Shown piece by piece: positions 12,296 through 23,726 of a stretch of 64,000 nt of DNA. Source of the DNA: Astropecten irregularis (taxonomy: Eukaryota; Echinodermata; Asteroidea; Paxillosida; Astropectinidae); NCBI GenBank assembly GCA_963971285.1, contig OZ020246.1:24836494-24900493 (forward strand). The letters are read 5' to 3'. The first letter of the stretch is position 1; every line of letters starts with the position of its first letter. The notes under the pieces are model-generated. The model searched no databases and was not told the origin of the DNA. It saw nothing but the letters and a program-made list of their open reading frames with translations. Both the position numbers and the translations under genes were made by a program.

Positions 12296-12463
12296 CAGAG
12301 TTGTAATTTAGTGATTCTCAAGTCCAACTCTAGTCACATTTAATTGGAGACTCGACACGACTCGAGTCCTGAAGGCTAAATGACTCGACTCAACTCGAGT
12401 CATTGTGAGCAAATGACTGGACTTGACTCAAGTCACAAAAAACAGTGACTCGTTACAACTCTG
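12296..12463. mobile_element. hAT-like MITE made of GACTCGAGTC motifs
   Basis: 168 bp with inverted ends CAGAGTTGTAA / TTACAACTCTG. The flanks TTTTTAAC and CTTTTAAC match at 7 of 8 bases, an 8-bp target duplication as expected for hAT elements (known for the superfamily). The interior is a series of ACTCGACTC/GACTCGAGTC motifs on both strands. Confidence 0.75.
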
Positions 12464-12897
12464 CTTTTAACTGAGTTAGTTCTAAGAGTATAGACTTATA
12501 CAGAAAACTGACAATGTAGGCTCTTTCTCTGTATCCTAAAAGTTAAAAGATGGGAAAGCTTAAAGCCAACTGTAAAATAAAATCCTCATCTGTTGATGAA
12601 ATGATTCATTAAATTCATTTCAAATATTCGTACAAAAACTCTTTGGGGCTTTGGCTCTTGCCAAATTTTTCTTTCTACTCTGTGAGAGGATAATGGGTGA
12701 GATGATGGAGCCCTTAATGGTGATGCAGGAATGTAAGGCTTGTCTTGGTATGATGGACCATGTAGGCTGGTATGAATACCTTCTGCTTGATATATATGCC
12801 AGTCCTAATTACCCAGCCTGTTTTTCTCATTTCCTCACCTGTGCCTGTTATCCATCACTGTCCAGTAGACTGCAGTCATGGGGGACAGCAATGATGC
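12464..12897. other. Intronic stretch, nothing recognised
   Basis: Unique sequence. A 90-codon open frame at 12651-12923 runs into the adjacent transposon and is not credible as a gene. Confidence 0.45.
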
Positions 12898-13422
12898 TTA
12901 AAGGTGCAGTACAGGATTGCTAACATACCCAAACAGAAATGTTCACAGATTTATGTATGGCATATAGGTATGAAGATGGTGCTGGTAGAAACATACAGTG
13001 TACCGTTAAAATATTACCGCCTGAAATGATGTAAAATGAGTAAAACTTGCGATGACACCATGTAGGGGTATAATACTATTTTAGGAAGATATGTAGTCCT
13101 GAAAAGGACCGATGAGAGTGGATTCTCGACGTTTTGACGAGTGTGCTCTAGTTGTCCTCAGGAGAGAGGGTGTATTTATTAATGTGTATTTATTCAGAAA
13201 TTAGTAAAATAAAGACCGAAAACAGTTTTGATCTCGGGGTAAGATCAAGCCAGTTTTATGTTTTATGAGAAAAATTGTGTCAGGTTTTCGCTGTTTTTCT
13301 TGTGACTCAGACGTCCGATTGAGCTTAAATTTTCACAGGTTTATTATTTCATATGCATACTGGGTCAGGCAAAGTGTGAGTGCTGTTCTGTGATCTTTAC
13401 CAATCATGGATTAGACCTTTAA
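12898..13422 (+). mobile_element. TTAA-flanked MITE, subtype B, copy 3, interrupted
   Basis: TTAA-bounded copy with ends TTAAAGGTGCAGTACAGG and CCAATCATGGATTAGACC..TTAA and the standard core. It is about 150 bp longer than its relatives because an unrelated segment (about 13035-13180) interrupts it between the CCTGAAAT.. and TATTTATTCAGAAATTAG blocks. Confidence 0.85.
13035..13180 (-). mobile_element. Penelope-like fragment with a decayed hammerhead-like core
   Basis: Inserted in the TTAA element. On the minus strand it reads CTGAGGA (13161-13155, for CTGATGA), a GAG-CACA-CTC stem, CAAAACGTC (for GAAACGTC), then CATCGGTCC and a hairpin GGTCC-TTTTC-AGGAC. The order of boxes matches hammerhead ribozymes of Penelope-like elements. 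Two core substitutions suggest it is inactive. Confidence 0.5.
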
Positions 13423-13899
13423 TAAGAAGAAGACTTGTAATCTAAGGGTTTGGCATTCTGCATGCTGCAGTCTTCTTGGATGGGAAGGTTGGTTGCTTGG
13501 CTTGCATGTGTCCTGGGAGTGAGTACCTCTGGGATAGCCATCAAACCCCACCCCTTGGCCCTGTTTTCATTCCAGGGCTAAAACAGAGAAATGCAGGATG
13601 GAGAAACCATCTGTGCTTATCAATGAAAACAGTCATGGCATGCCAGGCTTCTATTAGGCTCATGTTGAGAAATATGTCTGAGAGTTGAAATGTAAGGTTG
13701 GACCATGGTCCAAGATGGAATGGTGATGGAGACTTTTGTGGTCATGCCTGTATCGCCACTGTTCTGACCTTGATCTATACAATAACCCACCATCGTGTGT
13801 GGTCATAATTTGTCTGGTGCAACTCTGAAGTTCATTTCTTTTGATGGATCCCATATCAAAACAACACACAAAGCTTAGTTCATTTATGCCCACACTTGA
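13423..13899. other. Intronic stretch, nothing recognised
   Basis: Unique sequence between two transposons. No exon signals were found. Confidence 0.45.
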
Positions 13900-14231
13900 G
13901 GGCTTTTCACACAAAATCTAGGGGTTGGAACCGGATCGAACCTTGATATTTTGTCAAACGTTTTCACACTTGAACATTTTCATTCCCGAGCCAACCCGGG
14001 TAGGACTGCCTAGGCGGATCAAAATCAGCCCTGGTAGGGGGAGGGGTTGAAAATCTCATCCCGGTTCCAAACCACATTTTGCGCCTTGATCTGTGTTGTA
14101 TGAGCCATTTCACCATAAACAGAGTGTGAATGTTGCATCTCTTCGATCCAGTTCAAAAACTTGCCGTGCTGAACCGGGGCAGATCCGAGTTGGTTTCAAC
14201 ACGGATTGAAAAGGAGATAGTGTGAATAGCA
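13900..14231. mobile_element. MITE family F, copy 2
   Basis: About 330 bp; left end GGGCTTTTCACAC, right end GATAGTGTGAATAGC. Internal GGTTGGAACCGGATCGAACC and its relatives match copy 1 in opposite order. Confidence 0.75.
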
Positions 14232-14932
14232 CTGCACACTTGCGCTAAAAATAGCACCGAACCTCAGACAAACATTGCAACGTGGCCATGCAAACGTGTG
14301 GTGAGTGGGGGTATGTGCATGCATGGTGTGACGTCATTAGTGCGGAACACTATTGGCCTGAAGTGTAGTATAAACCTACTCCCTGAAACTGAAAACAAAC
14401 CATTATGGATCCTTGGAAGGATCGACAAGTATGAATCAGAATCAGGAAGGGTTTTCTATAATCCTCAGCATGGGAGCCGTGTCCATTGAGAGCAACCATA
14501 CCCTCTGCCCCTGTGGTGGCCTGTAATTTTAACAAGAATTGGCACAACTGAGAGGAAAAGGATCAAGCAGTCGTGGCCGATTGCCCTTAAATGAACAAAA
14601 TCTTGAAGCAGCTGCCACGTGATGAGCTTCAAGACTCGAGAGTTATTTCCTCTGCACCGCTCTCATGAAATTCAAACAGTCCAACTTAATACTCTCTATT
14701 TCATTGTGTCTGTAGCATCAAAGTCGAGTATGCTTTCACAAATCAGAATGTTACATGACATTTAAGAAAGGGGGGATGTTAACGAGCTGAACTTTGGGCA
14801 AGGCTACGCCCTGACAAATTAAGTTCTAAACTTGGAACTTCCTCGAGGCCGTGTAGTAGTAGAGACATTTTGCTGCTTGTGCTTGTGATATTCAGAGACA
14901 GGAATTAAGTCTTGAATTGCTCAGTGCAATCG
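14232..14932. other. Intronic stretch, nothing recognised
   Basis: Unique sequence with no transposon ends or convincing exon. Confidence 0.45.
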
Positions 14933-15159
14933 TTAAAGGTATCAACCATGTTTTTTGTTTTTAAGAGCATTTCTTCCAATTGTCGAGTTTTGCCAATGTA
15001 GATCACAAAAGTATCCAATGTTCTAACTATAAGATTTTAATATAGTATTTTTCTACCATGCAGCACCATCTTTGTACACTGTAAGTTAGGTTCTGTAAAT
15101 TTGTGAACATATCTGTTATTCTGTTTTGGTTTGTTACCAATGTTGTACATGCCCTTTAA
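14933..15159 (-). mobile_element. TTAA-flanked MITE, subtype B, copy 4, internally deleted
   Basis: Reverse-oriented, 227 bp, TTAA at both borders. Right side reads CACCATCTTTGTACACTG, TCTGTAAATTTGTGAACAT, TTGGTTTGTTACCAATGTTG, the complement of the common core. About 140 bp of the interior is missing. Confidence 0.7.
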
Positions 15160-15604
15160 AGCAATATTTTGGGTTTGAACATTTGATGCTTGCAGTCACA
15201 CCCTAAGGCCAAAGGACTAAAGATGATTATAGGAAGATGATGACAAGATATGATACACCTTCACATGGGCAACCATGTAGAAAGATGATGTTGACTTAAT
15301 CAATCGTGTCGGGCCCCTACTTTTCAGCTTCAAACAAACCTCAAGCTTCTTTCTGTCAGAAGGGCAGGCCACGCCCTGGATGACTGTAGCCAGGCTTGCC
15401 AAATATAAACCTATTATTCGGCCGCAGCGGAAGTGCTGGCGATATTTGGGATTTGACAGGGATTTAAGAAGGCTCAGTCAGTTCTACAGATATAACAATT
15501 ACATCATGCATGGGCGGTCATTTGATGTTCCTGCCAAATCCACTTAGGGCAGACAGGTTCATTCATGTTGGTTTATATCTTCATTTAAATTCTGTCATCC
15601 TCTG
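15160..15604. other. Intronic stretch, nothing recognised
   Basis: Unique sequence; no repeat family or exon seen. Confidence 0.45.
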
Positions 15605-15667
15605 GGGCCAATTTCATTTTCACGGCCCTGCTGAGCACACAAATTTGCTAACCATGAAATTTCTGTC
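15605..15667 (+). mobile_element. Left half of a GGGGCCAATTTCA element (J type), interrupted
   Basis: GGGGCCAATTTCATTTTCAC, GGCCCTGCTGAGCACA, TTTGCTAACCATGAAATTTC, TGTCTTAA matches the left side of the element at 41588 and stops exactly at the TTAA where the next element begins. Confidence 0.7.
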
Positions 15668-16016
15668 TTAAAAGTACAGTACAGTATTGGTAACATACCC
15701 AAACAGAAATATTCACAAATTTACGTATAATTCTCAGGATATGAAGATGGTGATGGTAGAAACATACTGTTAAAATATTTCCGCCTGAAATGGTGTATCT
15801 GTTCAGAAATAAGTAAAACAATGACTGAAAACAGTTTTGATCTCGGTGTAAGATCAAACCATTCTTTATGTTTTATAAGAAAAAATCGAGTCGGGTTTTT
15901 GCTATTTTTCTCATGACTCGGATGTCTGATTGAGCTCAAATTTGCTCAGGCTTATAATTTCATGTAGCGGCCTACATGATGGATCAGACAAATTGTGAAT
16001 GCTGCTTTGTGACCTG
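15668..16016 (+). mobile_element. TTAA-flanked MITE, subtype B, copy 5, 3' truncated
   Basis: Starts at TTAA with AAGTACAGTACAGTATTGG and runs through the standard core to GCTGCTTTGTGACC, then diverges before the right terminus. It is inserted in the TTAA of the preceding J-type element. Confidence 0.75.
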
Positions 16017-16998
16017 AATTAATTTAGTAGATAAATTATTGTTTTTGTCTGATCCAGTTTAGGACTGAATATTTGTTGCTAGACAGCATGTCAAAATATG
16101 ATGCCACAGATCTTGATACTGGAATTGGCCACTAAAAGGACACAGTAACGAAGAACAGACTTATAATTTTGAACATTTTCTTCCTCATTGGTTATACTTT
16201 AAGATGCACTTTAACAAGATACTACTTGTTTTGACTTTCCTTTCATGGCTGACTTTAAATCAAACTTTTCTAATTGTGAAACTTTGCCTCATGTATCTTG
16301 GAAGCTGGAACTGAGCACTGACACATTAATGAAGATTGCACTTGTACATCCTAGCTAATGACAGACGTGAATCAAGATGGGGGGAGGTTGTTCGAGAGCA
16401 AGGGCAGCATTTATAATAAATCCCTCTTCTATCTACTCCTGGCTAATAGTGTCAAGATGAAAGATGCTGTTCCTCTTCACAAATCTCCATTACAGTCATG
16501 ACACACTAAAGGGCGCTTTTTGCTGTATGCAGCTGGTGTCATCATTCTCTCTGGCCCTCATTTAAAGGCGGCCATCATTAGCTGGTGGCCATCAATAACT
16601 GGTGTCCGAGGCTCAATCAGGGGCCGAGTGTTCCATAGCAAACCATAATATTTGACCTTTATGTGCACCATCAAATGGACATATTAATCACCTATGCTGA
16701 ACTGTCTTTGCAAGTGGAGTGAAACTTTGCATGCATCAATGCCTGTGCCTGCTCCTAACCATTGCAGCCCCCATTAGTTTGTTGCCCGGCACCTGTAGGT
16801 CATATTTCAGGCTAACGAGGGCGCTATATCACTGCCATCTTTAGGGATATCAGCAGGAGTCAACTTCACACAAAAAACTAAAGCTAGTCTTTATCTTAAG
16901 AATAAGACTTCTCTTGTGGGTAGTATTCTTATCACAAGTTGTGAAGTATAGAGGCATAAATCTTTTCTGTGTGGAGTCGATTAAAATGTTTCAGACCC
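16017..16998. other. Intronic stretch, nothing recognised
   Basis: About 1 kb of unique sequence. No exon or transposon signals identified. Confidence 0.45.
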
Positions 16999-17302
16999 AG
17001 GCCCAATTACATGGAATCTGTTATGGCCTATTTTTGTGCTTACAAAGTTACAGGCACTGTTAAATGTGAAATCTATTTCATGGAATCCGTAAGCAATACT
17101 TTCCGGTTAGCGAAGAATTTCTTGGCTAACTGATTATTTTTTGCTAACGCGCTGTCATAAATGCATTCTGCAGAATGCCCTTGCTGGGCATAGTGAAACA
17201 GAAAACTCTCCTGTGAAATACGCTAACCGTATAAAGCAAAAAGTCTGCTATCGTAAGCTGAGAATGTTTGCTTACGGTAACAGATTCCATGAAATTGGGC
17301 CT
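16999..17302. mobile_element. J-type foldback MITE, 304 bp
   Basis: Ends AGGCCCAATTACATGGAATC and complement AGGCCCAATTTCATGGAATC, continuing into TGTTA, form an almost perfect 25-bp inverted repeat. The interior holds further mirrored pieces (GTAAGC/GCTTAC, GCTAAC/GTTAGC). Similar but decayed sequence occurs at 51210-51430. Confidence 0.75.
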
Positions 17303-17324
17303 TGTACATGCACAAAAATAACAG

Positions 17325-17421
17325 AATGGGAGACTTTTGAGACTTGGGAGATGCGCAATTGCACATGCTCACAATTGCGTGCGCTGTTGACTTGAGGACT
17401 GGTTCTCAAAAGTCTCCCATT
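17325..17421. mobile_element. Palindromic MITE, family I, copy 1
   Basis: 97 bp; AATGGGAGACTTTTGAGA on the left and the complement TCTCAAAAGTCTCCCATT on the right. The interior is rich in alternating GTGCGC/TGCGCA sequence. Copies also at 27638 and 51083. Confidence 0.8.
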
Positions 17422-17780
17422 AAATGAAAATTTTTGCTGTGCACTGAAGAAACATGCTAAAAATAGAACACAGCCATTCATTTCAACCCTTAGGCCTACC
17501 CAGCAGATCTTTAAAAAACCCTTTTAGCCTTAGGATCTTGCTTTTTTTCCCTATTTAAAAATAGCAGTGTGCATTGACCATTTTATAAAAAGATGTCCGG
17601 TTACCCAATTATGTGTGCCTTTGTCTGGGACCTTGTCCCGGTTGGAACCTTTTGCCCTCTTGTCATCCTTCCACATGTTCCTGTTCTTTTTTATTTAATT
17701 TTTTGACAAGATTTACCCCTGGGCATGACAGCTTTTCCTTAAATAGGGAAGTACTTGCTCCGTGGTATGGTCTAATGTAG

Positions 17781-18035
17781 GCCCTTTACAAAACCACAGC
17801 TTGGGCTTGGGCTCGAGCTCGGGCTTGGACTTAGGCTCCATCAGCTATTACCTGAAAATACAGGTTGTGGTTTCCCCTGAGGTTGAGGCTCCGTTTTCCT
17901 GTTTGAAACAGAGTATCTACTTCAAAACCAGACCCCAAAACCTTTCTTTTGATACCTGTTACTTTCAATTATGAGAAATGTGGAGCCTAAGCCGGAGCCG
18001 GAGCCTAAGCCGAAGTTTCGTAAAACTGAACGCCC
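17781..18035 (-). mobile_element. MITE family G, copy 2
   Basis: Reverse-oriented copy. Left GCCCTTTACAAAACC then GCTTGGGCTTGGGCTC; right GTAAAACTGAACGCCC. GTAG flanks both sides and may be the target duplication. The interior (ACAGGTTGTGGTTT.., TTGATACCTGTTACTTT) is the complement of copy 1. Confidence 0.75.
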
Positions 18036-18870
18036 GTAGTTTGAACAGGCCAAGAAATTTTTGCTTTTCAGATGCATGGTGAACAAATAAGGCATGATAT
18101 TTTCTCTATTTTGTCATGTTGTAGGCCTAAAGGCTATCAAAATTGAGCCTCATCAATGATGAAACTGACGTTAATAGATCACTGAATTAATAATTGCTGT
18201 ATTCCTATATAGGAGGTGCCTGCTTCATCAGTCCTCACTTCAAAGTTCAATCAAACTTTGTCTTTGCTCGCCCTAGTATAATGTTTCATGAAGAAACTTG
18301 ACTCATTATTCTGTAAAAGAATCAGAAGAGGGAACCGCTAACAACATCCACATGTGTAAATTGCTTCGGGGAGAAAACAAATTACAGAATGGGGCCTTTA
18401 AGTTGACATTTCCAGCCTGCAAGAGTGGGAAGTAGGGTGAACAATTTAATATGTTCCCCAGCTAGAGAGTGCCACCCACCCTTATTTCTGAATCCACATT
18501 CTAACATTAATATGCATACATGTATGTACATGTACAAAGAAAGGTTGACACTTAGACAATTCACAGCTAATCTGATGGCACTGCTGCAGTGTATCACATT
18601 TGGTTATGATTCGAATGTATATTGATGGGTGGCATTGTCCTTGTATGGGCTGGCAATAATATGGTGCCCAGAGTTCCTCACACTTTTCCTATTTTTGTTT
18701 TATTTGTATGGACGGACTCCACTGGAAATTAATTCCACTTTTTTTTCCAGATGCTGTGGAGCCTGTGCAGGTTGTGTTTATGATGCACACTAGAAATAAA
18801 TCACTACTAGTAGGGGACCACTGGAAACAATCCTAATTATTTTTACCAAAGAGAAACTGACAAGGCACAC
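18036..18870. other. Intronic stretch, nothing recognised
   Basis: Unique sequence including a run of TACATGTA-type octamers near 18515-18535. Confidence 0.45.
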
Positions 18871-19235
18871 TTAAAGGTAGTATCATACTTTGGTAGCATA
18901 CCGAAACAGAAATCTTCACAGATTTACCTATAACTTACAGGGTACAAAACATGGTGATGGTAGAAATATACTGTTAAATTGTTTCTGCCTGAAATGCTGT
19001 ATTTATCCAGAAAAGAGAAAAAACCAATAACCAAAAACAGATCTTTAATAGAAGATAACAAATAATGGTGAAAAGATTGTTTAAATATTGTGGGAGTTTT
19101 TCACTATTTTCTTAAAAAGTCGGATATTGTGGGACTGGGAATTTCACAGATGACTGTTACTCTATCTTTCTTTATATTTTTGCCCATGAATTTGCATTTC
19201 TTTGACAAAAACCAAAGTATGATATTACTTTTCAA
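18871..19235 (+). mobile_element. TTAA-flanked MITE, subtype A, copy 1
   Basis: 365 bp; TTAAAGGTAGTATCATACTT at the left, AACCAAAGTATGATATTACT at the right (terminal TTAA mutated to TCAA). The interior shares the CAGATTTACCTATAACTTAC, GATGGTAGAAA and CTGTATTTATCCAGAAAA blocks with subtype B, followed by a distinct TTTGACAAAAACCAAAG end. Confidence 0.85.
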
Positions 19236-20133
19236 GGGCCACAAAATGGTCTGTTTCTTATTTTAAATTTGTCTACCACATTTTGCTGCAGTCCCTTAAA
19301 TAATGAAATCCATCTAACCCTTCACACTCAGTTGCTATGGTAGAGTATGTTTGCTGCCCTCTAGTGGTGAAAAAATGCTTTATCTTCTTTTTGGACTTTA
19401 TAACTGAATACAAAAAAAGTACAGGCATTGGATTCATGCAGTGGGTGGAAATTTGTGATGAAAAGGCAAACAATTATCCTACACAGTCGCAGGAAACTGG
19501 ATACTTTTCCTGATGATTTAGGATCTTCACAGGGGGACATTTTGAATGCACACATTATCCATATTGAAGTTGAACAGGGAAAGAAATGGAAGCAATCACG
19601 GCACGGCAGTCTAATTTTTTGTGTGAATAGAAAGGAGAGTGCACGTTGGTAATTGACAGTTTGGCAATGCACGGCAGTGGGGAGGCTCAGGTGTTCACAG
19701 CAAGCATAATCATATTATGCCCGGAATGGATTTTTTTTTTTTTTAGGCCTTTCCTTCAACGGTCCCGAGATGTTCCTGGGAGTGTTTGAGATGATGAAAT
19801 TTCTGATTTGCAACATCCCATTAGATGAAGTACGCTATCTTCTTTGTCACGATGGTTTTGTCTGGCGTCGTGGCCTCGGAAACTCTTTAGAATTCTGTGG
19901 GGCTCAGCCTTCACTAGAAAACATGAAACACAAGTATGGCATGCTTTTCAGCTCTGCATGTCCGTAGCTTGGATAAAATTCTAAAGATCTTGCCCACAAT
20001 TGGGGATGGGCGAAGATAAACATTATGCAGTCATTCCCAAGCTGAAATGACCAAAACATAAGCAAAAATTTTGGCAGTACGTTAAATCCATTTCAGCATC
20101 TGAACAGTTTTTATATGAAAGATTTGAGACTTT
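19236..20133. other. Intronic stretch, nothing recognised
   Basis: Unique sequence with a T-run at 19731-19744. No exon identified. Confidence 0.45.
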
Positions 20134-20272
20134 GCATGGTGACAATTCGTATACATGTGGATCGGTTTGCGGAAACACCATGTAAGAATCATTTGTATTT
20201 TCGCACTTCTTATTTCGATCGCACTTCTCACAAGGTCTCAACGTTTGGACTAGTCTAGTCATCACCAGGAGA
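20134..20272 (-). mobile_element. Penelope-like hammerhead family L, copy 1
   Basis: On the minus strand: GTCTCCTGGTGATGACTAG, ACTAGTCCAAACGTTGAGAC, then AAGTGCGA and TGGTGTTTCCGCAAACCGAT. It keeps the ACGT palindrome of the minimal stem III and the stem I pair GTCTC/GAGAC. The conserved A box has an extra GG and the G of GAAA is changed to C. Confidence 0.6.
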
Positions 20273-21288
20273 CAGAGTTTTTATATGTGCGCCAGAAAAC
20301 TGAAGTTTTATTTCCTTTTATGTTGAAGCATCCTTATATGGCAATTAAGCACTAAAGACCATCAAGTTTTACTGCTAACACAGTGTCTGAATGGTTTCCA
20401 TAGGTACTTGTATAATTCTTTGTCTATTAGTATTACCAGGCTGACTGGGCCTGACTGTGGCGACATGTACATGTACCAAGGACCACACATAACTTTTAAT
20501 GTCTTGGTTTCCATACAGAACTGACATTTATATGCATCCATGATGAGTTTTACAAACTGCAGCATGCCTCCTGACCCATGACATCTTCCAACCATCAATA
20601 TACTTAATACTGACAGTAGAGGTTGCCAAATCAAAAATAATATGGTCTTGACATATTTTGAATAGGCATTTGGCCAGATGACAACAACACCCCCATCAGG
20701 GGCCCATGGACCCCTCACCATGCCCCTGTCTGGCTGTGGTACCATTTGTTGGTGATTTGTCACACAACTTGATGGGTCCCCTGCTTAGCAGAAAAAAAGC
20801 TAAGGCTATCCAGATGATGATGATGAGCATACACAGCAAGCTATTATTACCAGTAAACACATTGTAGCCAAACTTGTTAAGGTTTTTTTCTTTCTGATCA
20901 TATCCCTCTCTCTCTGTTTGCCATCCTGACGTTATTAACCAGCCTCCACTCCAGCCAGTCTGCATATTTCATCCACCTGTGCAGTTCTCACATTTCTGGA
21001 GGTTGGTGGGCATAACTGGCATGCCAAAATTCCTTGGCGCCAGCTCTGGTCCCAGTCACGGGATCTCCATGTACTACTACTACGCACCCAACATTAACTA
21101 TTTATGAACCAAGAAGTTGAATGCATGGCACATGATGAGGAGTGATATGAGTGCATTTCCATACTTAATTACCACATCCTATCATGCCTGGTGGATGCTT
21201 TTATAAATGTTCCGCACGTAAATGTGGTCAATCTTTGCCGTCTTCTGCCTTGGAGCAGATTTTTCACTTTCACAGAGACGGCTTTTTA
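20273..21288. other. Intronic stretch, nothing recognised
   Basis: Unique sequence. A 133-codon minus-strand frame at 20362-20763 has no domain or splice support. Confidence 0.45.
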
Positions 21289-21657
21289 TTAAAGGTAGTA
21301 TCATACTTTGGTAAAGTTGATAGAACAGCTGCATAATTTGATTTGTCGTGAAATAAAAACAAACCTGTGAATTTTTCAGCTCAATTAATCATTGGAAACA
21401 GTAGAAAACCACAAAAACAATTGCAATTGTAACACAAAATTGTAAGATTATTTTAAAATTGTTGAGGTTTTGATCTTTAAGATCAAATGTTTTCGGTCCT
21501 TTGTTGTAGGCCTACTTATGTCTGGAAAAATACAGCATTTCGGGGGGAAAATTGAATTGTATGTTTCTACCAGGTCCATCTTTTTATACCCTGTAGGTTA
21601 TACGTAAATCTGTGATTATTAAATTGGTTTACTACCAAAGTATGATAGTACCTTTAA
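21289..21657 (-). mobile_element. TTAA-flanked MITE, subtype A, copy 2
   Basis: 369 bp, perfect TTAA at both borders, ends AAAGGTAGTATCATACTTTG and CCAAAGTATGATAGTACCTT. The core is reverse complemented (TGTATGTTTCTACC, CATCTTTTTATACCCTGTAG, GTTATACGTAAATCTGTGA). It contains one TAGGCCTA octamer at 21507. Confidence 0.9.
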
Positions 21658-23375
21658 GTCATTAAAATGTTTTCCTGCATTGGCAATTTTCACCAGTTGA
21701 ATCGTCTGGTATATTTCAAAAGTTTTGGTTGAAACAAAATCTCAGGCATTCCACATTATCCATTCTTTTATCCCTGTCTTTTTTTGTAATCCTTGTATTC
21801 TCTTTTCATTCTCCACTCTCCAGTTCCTGCTATAGTAATAATACCCAAGCCTACCTAAAATAAAGTGTAGCAAATAGCTGAACCATGGTCATATGGGAAT
21901 TCCCAGAAGAGTAGATGTATAAAAACTTAGAACTTTAGAAGGTAACATTTGTTGGGCCGATGACAAGTTTACCAGGATGGAAAGCTGTAAAGTCCATCAA
22001 CATATGGGTCTCCCACCTACCAGAGAATTGGAAAAACTTCTGGCAAAACAATTTGACTTTGAGTTGGCCAGGCAAAGTTTACAATCGGTTCATTCAGTCT
22101 CAAGTAGGAAGTGGTTGTCTCGAAGCTAAGCTGGGGGCAATTTTTTTCTTTCTCCAAGTCCAAGCAACTCTTCAACTATTCCCAAGTAGCAGGAAGAGGT
22201 TCTTCACCCCTTATTATTTCAGACATCAGCATTTTTTTGGGACACGACACTATTTCAACAAAGTTTACAAACTGTTTCTTGGTGTCTCGCATAATTTACA
22301 AATAAAACTTTTTTGGGCTGCCACATATATAACTTTTTAAAGAATGTTGAACATTTTTTGACATGTTTCTGAAATGTTTGTGATGAGCTTTTTTGTTGTA
22401 TTGTGCTATGTGTGCAATTCACAACACACTGGTGCTGTCTTTTAGGAAAGGGCACCAGGCACCAGTGAGTTACACATCAGTATCTGAGATGAGCTATATT
22501 TTTAACATAGGCGCTCGTATAAATTCCAGCATTTTCAAGAGCAATACCAAACCACAAACTTACATTTTAGAAAATAAGTAGTTTTGTTTCAGACTTTTAC
22601 CAAGATTCTAAAAATTCTTAAACAAATGCACTACAGATCACTTGTACATGTAGGCCTTCACATATGTGTCAAAAATGGCATTATGCCACTGTTGAAGAAA
22701 GCTTTTCAGGTTTGCTCAAAAGCACATGGCACATGTTGCGAATCATTTAATATTCATGACCGTATTGCGCATGCCATAATACACGTCTAGGATCCTCGCA
22801 GCCAGTTTATTGGCTTGTCTGACACATAATTTCTGTCATAGAACACACTTTATCCCAATTGTATCACATTTATGCCTTTTGTTGTGTCCAATTGTGTTCA
22901 TGTGCAGCTGCACGATAATTTTGTTGTCCCAAATATGATTCTTTGTCATCACCATAAAAGAAAAATGCTCTTCTACTGACCTCTTTAAGATGTCAGACAA
23001 GATGTTAACCTTTTGCGGGCTATGTCTACATCCAGAACCAACACCATGCACCATGAAATTATATTGTTGGAGGGTTAATTTACCCTATGAGTCGCTTGGA
23101 GCTTGCCTCCTAGCTCATACCCCAGAGAGTTGCACTTCACCTCCAGCACCTGGTAAAAAAAAGTCCTGGAACTTTTATTTCAATTTGGCCAAGGTTGATT
23201 TATCTTCTAGCCTAGAATTCATGGAACTCTTCAATGATTTATAAAAAATGAAAGAAGACTTTTAAAGATCTGCGTTGGTAGTTTATTGTTTGCAGTAAAA
23301 CTTTGCGAACAGAAAATCGTCTGTGAGTTTGTTGGGAAGGGGGGTTTCATGTAGAACAGTTTGATTTAATCTTCA
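21658..23375. other. Intronic stretch, nothing recognised
   Basis: 1.7 kb of unique sequence. The 126-codon frame at 21960-22340 starts at an ATG but shows no family resemblance and is not flanked by convincing splice sites in frame. Confidence 0.4.
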
Positions 23376-23499
23376 GGGGCTAATTTCGTAGAGCTGCTTA
23401 TGCACAAAGGTTTGCTTAAGCATGAAAAGTCTTCCTTGATCACACTGGATTACCAACCAAATTTTCATGTGATGGTTACAGCTAATGTTTGCTGAGCAT

Positions 23500-23651
23500 C
23501 AGTAGTGTAGACACGTCCTCAGACCTGGGGGGGGGGGGGGGGGGGGTTGATCGTGTAACTGGGTCGTTCTTCCATATACGTTTGTGCACAAAAACATTTT
23601 TTATATAAAAAAAAAAAGTGAAAACCTAGCCCCCCCCGGGATTTACGCCCA
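23500..23651. mobile_element. Insertion bounded by G-run and C-run with 10-bp direct repeat
   Basis: Begins CAGTAGTGTAGACACG and ends GGATTTACGCCCA. TGCTGAGCAT is present on both sides, as expected for a target duplication. A 20-base G run (23527-23546) and an 8-base C run (23630-23637) face each other, so the single strand can fold back. Confidence 0.55.
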
Positions 23652-23726
23652 TGCTGAGCATATTACATTCACAAGGAGTTTTAGCTGGCATACTTAATTT
23701 TATTTACTATATAAGGTTTTAAGTGC

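Noticed and set aside
20362-20763. 133-codon minus-strand open frame
   Set aside because: No domain, no splice context and ordinary intronic composition; long frames of this size are expected occasionally in 64 kb.
21960-22340. 126-codon frame starting at ATG
   Set aside because: No family resemblance; aromatic-rich composition follows from T-rich DNA, and no acceptor or donor fits the frame.
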